Shown: positions 7,948-15,135 of the stretch, piece after piece
Numbering within the stretch: position 1 is the stretch's first letter
Layout: each line of letters begins with the position of its first letter
Program-made: the position numbers and the translations under genes
Assembly: GCA_038108155.1 (NCBI GenBank)
Contig: JAYNHP010000019.1
Coordinates: 1 to 34,828 of the forward strand
Length of the DNA stretch: 34,828 bases
Reading direction: 5' to 3'
Source: MED-G20 sp038108155
GTDB taxonomy: Bacteria; Bacteroidota; Bacteroidia; Flavobacteriales_D; Parvicellaceae
Notes under the pieces: model-generated
Database searches by the model: none
What the model was told of the DNA's origin: nothing
Seen by the model: only the letters and a program-made list of their open reading frames with translations

Positions 7948-8955
7948 TTATTGATTTAAGACAAATTTTTGAGTTATACTTTGGCTATGTGTGGATATAT
8001 TAAGGAGATAAATTCCATTTTTATAAGATTGAATATCTATATTTTGTGTTGCTTCAAGATTGTGTTTGTAATTTTTTTGAAAAATTATTTTACCACTTAA
8101 ATCAAATATTTCAGCTTTAAAGTCTGCTTTTTGTACACTTTTTAAATCAAAAATAATCATACCATTTATTACTCTAAAGTTTTCTAAAATATTTTCAGAA
8201 CTTTCTAAAATAATGTTCAAAGGTCCTTGATTGATAACACCAACGGCATCTAAGTCAAATCCAGAAGATGGAAATGGAGTGGGGAATGGGTCATTAATTT
8301 TATTTAAATATTGATCGTAGTTACAGAAATTAGAATCAATGGAGCCTATTACATCAATAATTTTCACATGGGATATTGAGTTTACATCTAAATTAGGTTC
8401 GTTGATTAATTCTTCTAAATCAAAAGGAGTGCCAAAACTAGCTCTGTATTTACCAGCTAAATTATTAATATTTGTAGGATTTATTGCTCCAAAAGCATCA
8501 ATTTGAATACTATCTTGGGTAAAAGAAGTTGTTGGAAATCTAAAAAAATCAGTTCCATTACTACTTACTTCTACAAACCCAAGTTCTAGAAAAGTATCGC
8601 TAAATGCATTTTCAAAAATTGCAAAATCCCATCCAGGTCCATTCTCAATAAATCTTTCAAAACTTAAAATAGCTTCTCCACCGTCTCCTAAACTAACTAT
8701 TCCATTTCCTGGAGGTCCAATAGCCATGGAACTGTCTCCGGAACTTGCTAAAACAGATAATGGATTAGAGATGTCTTCTTGTCCAAGAACTACAGAACAT
8801 GAAGTCGCCCAATCTACAAAAACACTGCTATCCTTATGGATAGCAGTAGTTCCTTGAACTCCAGCTGCAGGGGCAAATTGAGCCAATACTGGAATTGTAA
8901 AAAATAACAGTAAATAAAATATTAATGAGCGCTTATATCTTAAGTATTCTTTCAT
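7948..8955 (-). CDS. T9SS-sorted surface protein in the B12 operon
   Basis: 335 residues: signal peptide (about 1-25, ending VLAQF), then a beta-rich domain (about 26-245). That domain carries motifs seen in a recurring family of Bacteroidota cell-surface proteins: GDGGEAILSFERFIENGPGWDF... read as two parts, LELGFVEVSSNGTDFFRFP, NLAGKYRASFGTPFDLEEL and PFPSSGFDLDAVGVI. A C-terminal T9SS type A sorting domain follows (about 260-335). The protein is therefore predicted to be exported, delivered through the T9SS translocon and attached to or released from the surface. The ATG at 8955 lies inside the preceding gene (23-base overlap), indicating coupling. Its place between a BtuB-like receptor and a BtuG-like lipoprotein points to a role in corrinoid capture; no binding residue can be named. 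Confidence 0.82.
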   Translation of the reverse strand: MKEYLRYKRSLIFYLLLFFTIPVLAQFAPAAGVQGTTAIHKDSSVFVDWATSCSVVLGQEDISNPLSVLASSGDSSMAIGPPGNGIVSLGDGGEAILSFERFIENGPGWDFAIFENAFSDTFLELGFVEVSSNGTDFFRFPTTSFTQDSIQIDAFGAINPTNINNLAGKYRASFGTPFDLEELINEPNLDVNSISHVKIIDVIGSIDSNFCNYDQYLNKINDPFPTPFPSSGFDLDAVGVINQGPLNIILESSENILENFRVINGMIIFDLKSVQKADFKAEIFDLSGKIIFQKNYKHNLEATQNIDIQSYKNGIYLLNISTHSQSITQKFVLNQ

Positions 8956-9916
8956 TAATTACTCCATCTTTAGTTTCTATTTTCATGATATATTGTCCCT
9001 TAACAAAGTAAGAAATATCTATTTGCTTTGGATTTTTTAAATTATGAATTATTTCTTTTCCAAAAATGTTAAATATAGATATTGAATATTCATCATTATT
9101 TTCAAGACTTTTTAAATTTATGAAACTAGAAGAAGGATTTGGATGTACTAAGAATTTATTTTTGGATTTCTCGACTTTAGATAATGGAAAATTTCCTACG
9201 TTATCAATACAGAAATAGGCTGGTGTATTCATTCCAAAAGCACCTACATCACTTGAAGATAAATCAAATCTTACACTATCATACGGTCCAGGTAATAATT
9301 CAACATATTGCCAAGTTGTAACAATATAATCTAATGAGCTATCAGCATGGGTGAAATCAGCAAGATAAAATTCTGTACTATCGGAAACAGAACCATTATA
9401 ATACCCATAAATATGCAACTTAAAATAGTCCTGGTCAGCATTGGTAAATTTCTTTGCAAATGCATCTCCGTCTCTCATACTATTAGCAGCGTAAGTACTA
9501 TTGGTAATGTTTATACCAAGTCCGTTAGGATTATTAAATACAATTGTAGAATTTGGCTTTCCAATAGCATAGTTACTTCCTGTCAATCCTATTGAAGAAC
9601 CACCTCCAGCTTTAGCGCTATATTGATTGGTAAATCCAGAAGTAGAACTATCTGTCATATTGGAATATACCCAGCCAGATGACCAATAACCTGAAGCTGA
9701 TCCCCAAGTAGTATCATATGTATTACTAAAATTATAATCACCCGAACTAAAAATAGTAGTAAACATGGAATTATTGTGTAATCCAGAAAGATCTGATCCA
9801 TCCCAATAAGATTCCGAGGAAAGAGTAAGGTTTTCAAAGTCTGCAACATTCATTTGAGCGTTTAAACTTCCAAATGTTATTGAAAGAATAATAAGTAGGT
9901 AATTTATTTTTTTCAT
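8933..9916 (-). CDS. DUF4465-domain T9SS-sorted surface protein in the B12 operon
   Basis: 327 residues. Signal peptide about 1-20 (MKKINYLLIILSITFGSLNA). A DUF4465 domain spans about 24-240, recognised from ADFENLTLSSESYWDGSD near its start and from FYLADFTHADSSLDYIVTTW, where the domain predicts a hypothetical galactose-binding-like jelly roll. A T9SS type A sorting domain is at about 253-327 (VHPNPSSSFINL...). DUF4465 proteins recur in Bacteroidota operons with TonB receptors and BtuG-like propellers. Three bases separate it from the receptor gene upstream, and it overlaps the next gene by 23 bases. Likely role: an extracellular accessory for cobalamin or cobinamide capture (inference). 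Confidence 0.85.
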   Translation of the reverse strand: MKKINYLLIILSITFGSLNAQMNVADFENLTLSSESYWDGSDLSGLHNNSMFTTIFSSGDYNFSNTYDTTWGSASGYWSSGWVYSNMTDSSTSGFTNQYSAKAGGGSSIGLTGSNYAIGKPNSTIVFNNPNGLGINITNSTYAANSMRDGDAFAKKFTNADQDYFKLHIYGYYNGSVSDSTEFYLADFTHADSSLDYIVTTWQYVELLPGPYDSVRFDLSSSDVGAFGMNTPAYFCIDNVGNFPLSKVEKSKNKFLVHPNPSSSFINLKSLENNDEYSISIFNIFGKEIIHNLKNPKQIDISYFVKGQYIMKIETKDGVINERILKI

Positions 9917-9919
9917 TTT

Positions 9920-11797
9920 TTATTTGTTTAATTTAAAATTGATTCCTATTTCATGATTTATCAAGGGCATAGGTCTATTCATAATCACTTGATAATTGGT
10001 GTTGTATAAGTTGTTGATCTTGTAAAATATTTTTGCAGAACTATTATTCAATTTAACTCTGAAACTTAAAAACAACCTTCCTAGATTAAAAGAGGGCAGA
10101 TAGTTTTCATTATCTGTTGAAGTAAATACATATCCAGTATAGTTATGTAAATAAGTGAAAGAGAATTCTTTATAACTTATTTGACTTTTAAATACTAGTT
10201 TGTAGTGAGGGATGTATATAAGTTGTTTGTCTAGAGAATTATTATTAGAGTTGTAAACTTCAATATTGGTACTTAGATTGTAAGCAGTTTTAACAGAGAA
10301 ATCATAGGATATATTTTTGTTAATAAAATGAACTTTAGAACTTGTTTCAAGTCCACGATTCCATACTTTTTTAACATTCATTGGAGACCAAAAACTTCCA
10401 GTTGGTTGCCAAAGTATCCAATTATCAATCCATCTTGAATAAAGAGAGGGTTCAAATGAAAAAATTACTTTGTGAATTTTCTTATTCCAAATTACTCCAA
10501 TATCGCTAGTATATCCCTCCTCAGGAACAAGATTTAAATTTCCTCCTGGATTCCAAAAAAGGTCGTTGATAGTTGGAAATCTATATACTTTACCAGCATT
10601 AAAATATAAATTGAAATGATTGTGAAATTCTCTTTTTAAAGAGTAAGAAAAGGTTAATGGTGAATTATATTTCTTGTCGAATAGCAAACTAGTTGTAAGT
10701 AGATGTTTTAATTGATATTTTGGATTATTTACCTTAAAAGTTCCGGTTAAAGAAGTTCTATTTATTTCTGCAATATCTACATAGTTGTTTCCATTTGAAC
10801 TAGCTAGTGAATTGGTCAAATTAAATTTTAAAATATTGAAATTGTTAATTGATTTGGAAAAGTCAATCTGATTTATAATGGTTTTACATGGATTATTTCC
10901 AAAAACAGATCTAATAGAGTCTGTATAGATATTTTTCTCATCATAGTATGCAGATTTTAACTGTACATATGCGTTTAAAAATCTATGTTTTATAGAACTA
11001 AAAATCCTGTGATTGATATCGTTTTGAAATGCATTACTTGGTGATTCTAAAAGACCACTTGGAATTTCTCTATTTATCTCTTGCCCAAAATAAATTACTT
11101 TAAAATCAGTTTTTTTCAACGAAATTCTTGTAGTACTCATTAAAGCAATATGTTCAAGAGATGCATTTTCTTGGTTTTTCTTTTCCATATTTAGATCTAA
11201 GTATGAATAATTATTAAGCGCACTTTTTCTAAACAATTTTATAGAAGTCTCTAGTTTGCTTTTTGAGTAGTTGATTTTCAGAAAATTAGAATTTTGTTGA
11301 AATGAACCTTGCACTGTTCCAGCCTCAATAAATGATTTTCCTTCTTGATTGTCACCAAGTACCACAGCTCCTGCTAATGCACCATTAGCCAAGTTTGAAT
11401 TTGAAATACCATACAATACACTTACAGATTCGAAAAAAACAGATGGAATTGTTGAAAAATCTACTATTCCATTTAATGGATTATTTATTACAAAATCATT
11501 GTAAATTAATGAAGTTTGTTGGGCATTTCCTCCTCTTGTGGATATGCTTGATAAAGTTCCGGGACCATAATGTTTTAAATAATTTATAGTTTCGCCTTCC
11601 AAAATCTGATCTATCGTTTCATTAGATCTTTCCTTGGATAACAGAAGATATTTATTTGTTTTTAGAAAGTCCTCGTTTACAAGGAAATTTGAAGTTCTTT
11701 TTTCAAAGGTTTGGAGATGTTTTGATGTGTCAATTTTTTGAGGAAAATAAATTCCAATTGAGTATATGGTTATAAAAAAGAATATAAAATATTTCAC
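9920..11797 (-). CDS. btuB: BtuB-like TonB-dependent outer-membrane receptor (vitamin B12)
   Basis: TonB-dependent active transporter, predicted to carry cobalamin across the outer membrane. The plug domain (about 55-160) contains LSSISTRGGNAQQTSLIYND and NPLNGIVDFS, typical of BtuB-like plugs. The 22-strand barrel runs to the C-terminus, with RPMPLINHEIGI near the end resembling the BtuB terminal signature. 625 residues is normal. The start is GTG at 11797: the only in-frame alternative between it and the upstream TAA (11807-11809) is non-initiating, and the peptide begins with a hydrophobic signal (MKYFIFFFITIYSIGIYF). An ATG one base upstream reads straight into TGA. A cobalamin riboswitch in the leader (11920-12081) sets the substrate with good confidence and implies repression when B12 is plentiful. 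First gene of a four-gene operon. Confidence 0.92.
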   Translation of the reverse strand: MKYFIFFFITIYSIGIYFPQKIDTSKHLQTFEKRTSNFLVNEDFLKTNKYLLLSKERSNETIDQILEGETINYLKHYGPGTLSSISTRGGNAQQTSLIYNDFVINNPLNGIVDFSTIPSVFFESVSVLYGISNSNLANGALAGAVVLGDNQEGKSFIEAGTVQGSFQQNSNFLKINYSKSKLETSIKLFRKSALNNYSYLDLNMEKKNQENASLEHIALMSTTRISLKKTDFKVIYFGQEINREIPSGLLESPSNAFQNDINHRIFSSIKHRFLNAYVQLKSAYYDEKNIYTDSIRSVFGNNPCKTIINQIDFSKSINNFNILKFNLTNSLASSNGNNYVDIAEINRTSLTGTFKVNNPKYQLKHLLTTSLLFDKKYNSPLTFSYSLKREFHNHFNLYFNAGKVYRFPTINDLFWNPGGNLNLVPEEGYTSDIGVIWNKKIHKVIFSFEPSLYSRWIDNWILWQPTGSFWSPMNVKKVWNRGLETSSKVHFINKNISYDFSVKTAYNLSTNIEVYNSNNNSLDKQLIYIPHYKLVFKSQISYKEFSFTYLHNYTGYVFTSTDNENYLPSFNLGRLFLSFRVKLNNSSAKIFYKINNLYNTNYQVIMNRPMPLINHEIGINFKLNK

Positions 11798-11842
11798 ATC
11801 TGTTATTTATCATTTAACAGCAAAACGTGAAATTAAAGATGC

Positions 11843-11869
11843 AGGAGGTGATTTGTAAACAATTACACC
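11843..11869 (-). promoter_or_regulatory. Candidate expression-platform structure in the btuB leader
   Basis: Between riboswitch and start codon the minus-strand RNA contains an imperfect inverted repeat, GGTG...TTGT with ACAA...CACC (11847-11869). It runs directly into ATCACCTCCT (minus-strand reading of 11843-11852), which equals the conserved anti-Shine-Dalgarno tail of 16S rRNA. A second small stem, AGCTTT/GAAGCT (11892-11911), lies closer to the aptamer and is followed by three Ts. Either could be the switching element; the sequence alone does not decide. Confidence 0.3.
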
Positions 11870-11919
11870 AACTACTATCTATAACTAGAAAAGCTTCAAT
11901 CCACGAAAGCTATCTAAAA

Positions 11920-12081
11920 CTTGAAGAGGCAGGTCTCCTGACTTATTGAAAATTTTGTTAGCCTTCCCATATAAAAACAGTGGCATATTAACAAAATATA
12001 ATCAACTTACAGTTGCGGGACAGTCAATGAATCTAACATTGTTCCCTTTTAATCTTACCCAAAGGTAAAAACCAATTCAAG
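11920..12081 (-). ncRNA. Cobalamin (B12) riboswitch upstream of btuB
   Basis: Read on the minus strand, the conserved aptamer elements appear in order. They are AAAGGGAACAATG, CATTGACTGTCCCGCAACTG, the GCCACTG core (12016-11978 region), GGGAAGGC, and the B12 box AGTCAGGAGACCTGCC (about 11928-11943). A closing P1 helix can form between CTTGAA (12081-12076) and TTCAAG (11925-11920). The leader continues for about 120 bases to the GTG start of btuB. Together with the receptor and propeller genes this defines a B12-repressible transcription unit. Match to the class is very strong; the expression-platform mechanism is unknown. Confidence 0.96.
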
Positions 12082-12099
12082 TGATAGTAAAATGAAATA

Positions 12100-12125
12100 C
12101 AAATTTAGTATTTATTAGATGACAA
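12100..12125 (-). promoter_or_regulatory. Bacteroidota-type promoter for the btuB operon
   Basis: Minus-strand TAAATTTG (12107-12100) matches the -7 consensus TAnnTTTG exactly, with TTG (12125-12123) 15 bases upstream as a -33 element; that spacing is shorter than usual. Transcription would begin near 12093, about 12 bases before the first helix of the riboswitch, which supports the assignment. Confidence 0.55.
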
Positions 12126-12243
12126 GTTCTTTTTTTTGTAAATTATAATTAATAATTAACTTTTAATAAGTCAATGTTTAGTTATAATTTTCAATTTTAA
12201 TGAAAATAGATTCAACAGTTATCCAACCACAAAATATTATAGC

Positions 12244-12251
12244 TATTTTTG
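12244..12251 (+). promoter_or_regulatory. Possible -7 element for the FG-GAP/SprB-repeat protein gene
   Basis: TATTTTTG fits TAnnTTTG exactly and would start transcription about 13 bases before the TTG start codon. No TTG is found at the expected -33 distance, so the call is tentative. Confidence 0.3.
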
Positions 12252-12270
12252 AACAAATCAATTTGAAAAT

Positions 12271-15135
12271 TTGTCTAGAACATTTAAAATATTATTTGTA
12301 ATAATTCTGCTAGGTGTTAATTTTACCTCCACCTATTCACAAAATTCTTGGTCTACTTTAATTGATTCCGTTTCTACTTTATCTTCCCCAAGAGCTGTTG
12401 ATTTGAATTTAGATGGAACTAAAGATATTGTTCTTGGTGCGGGAACAGATTCTACATACAGTACTTATGGAGTTGTTGCATTGAATGGTATTTCTGGTCA
12501 GTTATTATGGAATCTTCCAACACCTGATGAGATTTTCACAAGTGCAGTTTTTAACGATATTAATAACGATACTATTCCTGATGTTTTTATAGGGGGAAGA
12601 AATGCTCAGCTATATGCAATAGATGGTTCGAACGGTAATATTATTTGGGAATTCTTTCCTCAAAATTCTGGATTAAATCCTGCAGATTCTGGGTTATACA
12701 ACTTTTATTCATCTCAAATTTGCAATGATTTTGATGGTGATAATGTTCAAGATATTTTAGTTACAAATGGAGGTGATCACAAAGCTGCTCCTTTTGATCC
12801 AAGGCCACCGGGACATTTAATGCTAATAAGTGGAGCAACTGGTCATTTAATTGCAAAAGCCGTAAGTCCTGACAGTGCTGAAATATATAGTTCACCAGTA
12901 ATTCTTTCTCAAAGTGGTGTCATAAATTCAGAAAGTATTGTATTTGGAACTGGTGGAGAACAGCATGGTGGTGGTATGTATGTTACCAATTTTACAGATT
13001 TATTAAACGGAGATATTTCTTCTTCCATTATTTTAACTACACATCCAACTAAAGGATTTATCGCTCCAGCTTCATTAGCAGATGTTTCTGACGATGGCAA
13101 TATTGATATTATAGTTCAGTCTTTTTCTGGAGAATTATCTGCTTTTGACGGAATAAACTTTCAAACTCTTTGGTCTAAAAACTTTCCTGGTTGTGAATCT
13201 AGCGCAGCTCCAACAATTGGTAATTTTACCGGTGGAGACCTAGTACCTGATGTTTTTACTGTTGTATATCGTGGTACAACTCCTACCTACTTTGACTATT
13301 ATCAAGTAATGTTAGACGGTTTAACTGGTGAAATTTCTTGGATAGACAGTGTAGGTAGTATGCATTTCTCATCTTCTTCAGCTTTTGATGCTAACGGGGA
13401 CGGTAGAGACGAAGTCTTATTTAGTGTAAACTACATAAGTAGTTACTTTTCTCATCAGTTAAAGATGGTTGATTTTCAGAATGATAGTATAATAGATATT
13501 ACTTCACTTAATGCTGGTGTTAATCTTGGATGCTCACCTCTAATAGCAGATTTAGATGAGGATGGACTTGTTGAATTTGTTTATACTTATAAGTACGATA
13601 GTCTTAATCCAAGCGCCTGGAATGGTTTTTATATTAATAGGACGAATACCAATTTTAGTTATCCAGAAAGAGGATTAGCTTGGGGAGCATATATGGGAAC
13701 ATCTTTTAATGGGAATTATACAAGACAACTCTCGTCATGTGCAAATTCTAATATGATTTCTAGTTGGAATATTACCCAACCATCTTGTAACAACTTTAAT
13801 GATGGTTCAGTTTATCCTTCTGTGATTAATACTAATCCAAATACTTATTTATGGTCAGATGGTTCAGTAGGAGATACTTTGCAACATGCTAGTGCTGGAT
13901 TACATACACTATTTATTACCGATACTAACAATTGTGTAGAATATCATCAATTCCAGCTTAATGATCCCTACTACATTTCATTTGGAAATATAAATCATAA
14001 TAATTGTATTGGCGATTCAATTGGTACAGCAACCGTTTCTAGTTCTGGATGTGTCTGCCAATTTAGTACATGTACCTATAATTGGGATAACGGTTCATTA
14101 ATTAAGCATGCTACAAATTTGTCTGCTGGTATGCACCATGTATTAATTACCCATCCAGATGGCTGTATAGTTGAAGATTCTATTTTTATTAATGATGGAC
14201 TCCCTGTTTTAGACAGTTTCTTAGTTACAAATAACAGTTGCTTTTACACTAACGACGGCCAAATTGAGCTTTTTCCAAATAATCCATTGACAACAAATTA
14301 CAGTTGGTCCAATAATGCATCCCAAAATATTAATTCACAACTTAGTTCAGGTTCTTATTGGGTTATTGTAAATAATTCTTTTTGTTCAGATTCCCTTTAT
14401 TTTAATATTTTATCTCCAGATTCTATTTTCGCTAATTATTCATATCAAGACGTATTGTGTTATGGCGATTCTAATGGAACTGTAGAGTTAAGTCCAACAT
14501 CTGGTTTTTCACCATTTAGTTATGTAATGAACGGAATTATTTACAGCGATTCTTTGTTTGAAAACCTTTCAACTGGTAATTACCAGTTTTATTTAAAAGA
14601 TTCTACAAATTGTAGCTCAGATACTATTAATATTACAATTAATCAGCCAGATTCTTTAGAAGTGACTTTTACTGTTGTCCCAGAATCTGATTCAGGATTT
14701 TTTGATGGATCGGTAGTTGCTAGTGGTCTTGGTGGAACCTCACCCTACTTTTATTCATGGTCACATAATCCCAACATAAATGATTCAATAATTTTGTACT
14801 TATCCAACGATTATTACACATTAAATTTAAGTGATAATAATGGATGTCAATTATTAGATTCTGTTTATGTTGGAATAGTTTCAGATAATAACTTAAAATT
14901 TAATGATTTTTTAAAAATTTACCCTATTCCATCTAGTGGAAATATTTTTTTAAATAATTATTCTAATGAGCTTTTTAGCATTAAGATATTTGAGCTTTCT
15001 GGAAAGCTAGTCAAGAGTTCCTTTTCAATTTCCCCTTTTGAAAAGTATTCTATTTCTCTTCCCAAAGGTCATTTTGTAGCAGAGATTAAAAATAGAAATT
15101 CCTCAAGTTTTCAAAAAATCATTATCCTTGATTAA
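12271..15135 (+). CDS. Large T9SS-secreted FG-GAP/VCBS protein with SprB-like repeats
   Basis: 954-residue surface or extracellular protein. A signal peptide spans about 1-23 (FKILFVIILLGVNFTSTYSQ). An N-terminal beta-propeller (about 35-480) has at least six FG-GAP-type calcium-binding motifs, for example DLNLDGTKDIVLG, DFDGDNVQDILV and DANGDGRDEVLF. About five degenerate SprB-type repeats follow (about 500-900), each with a CxxxxDG start, a Y-x-WS/N core and an LSAGxYxVxITDxxxC-like end. A T9SS type A sorting domain occupies about 880-954 (KIYPIPSSGNIFL). The start is TTG at 12271: the frame is closed by TGA at 12250-12252, there is no ATG before the signal peptide, and the peptide from TTG has a normal signal sequence. 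The stop overlaps the GGT start by 8 bases. Likely adhesin or carbohydrate/surface-binding role; the ligand is unknown. Confidence 0.85.
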   Translation: MSRTFKILFVIILLGVNFTSTYSQNSWSTLIDSVSTLSSPRAVDLNLDGTKDIVLGAGTDSTYSTYGVVALNGISGQLLWNLPTPDEIFTSAVFNDINNDTIPDVFIGGRNAQLYAIDGSNGNIIWEFFPQNSGLNPADSGLYNFYSSQICNDFDGDNVQDILVTNGGDHKAAPFDPRPPGHLMLISGATGHLIAKAVSPDSAEIYSSPVILSQSGVINSESIVFGTGGEQHGGGMYVTNFTDLLNGDISSSIILTTHPTKGFIAPASLADVSDDGNIDIIVQSFSGELSAFDGINFQTLWSKNFPGCESSAAPTIGNFTGGDLVPDVFTVVYRGTTPTYFDYYQVMLDGLTGEISWIDSVGSMHFSSSSAFDANGDGRDEVLFSVNYISSYFSHQLKMVDFQNDSIIDITSLNAGVNLGCSPLIADLDEDGLVEFVYTYKYDSLNPSAWNGFYINRTNTNFSYPERGLAWGAYMGTSFNGNYTRQLSSCANSNMISSWNITQPSCNNFNDGSVYPSVINTNPNTYLWSDGSVGDTLQHASAGLHTLFITDTNNCVEYHQFQLNDPYYISFGNINHNNCIGDSIGTATVSSSGCVCQFSTCTYNWDNGSLIKHATNLSAGMHHVLITHPDGCIVEDSIFINDGLPVLDSFLVTNNSCFYTNDGQIELFPNNPLTTNYSWSNNASQNINSQLSSGSYWVIVNNSFCSDSLYFNILSPDSIFANYSYQDVLCYGDSNGTVELSPTSGFSPFSYVMNGIIYSDSLFENLSTGNYQFYLKDSTNCSSDTINITINQPDSLEVTFTVVPESDSGFFDGSVVASGLGGTSPYFYSWSHNPNINDSIILYLSNDYYTLNLSDNNGCQLLDSVYVGIVSDNNLKFNDFLKIYPIPSSGNIFLNNYSNELFSIKIFELSGKLVKSSFSISPFEKYSISLPKGHFVAEIKNRNSSSFQKIIILD

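Larger units (their letters stand above)
11798..12270. other. Divergent intergenic region between btuB and the FG-GAP protein gene
   Basis: 473 bases without a gene. It holds the btuB leader with the riboswitch and its promoter on the minus strand. On the plus strand there is a -7-like TATTTTTG (12244-12251) just before the TTG start at 12271. The A/T-rich stretch 12108-12240 shows no further recognisable element. Confidence 0.7.

Noticed and set aside
11843..11860. Strong Shine-Dalgarno-like AGGAGGTGAT on the plus strand
   Set aside because: No reading frame begins after it; the only start-like codon, TTG, is followed at once by TAA. It is the complement of the btuB leader.
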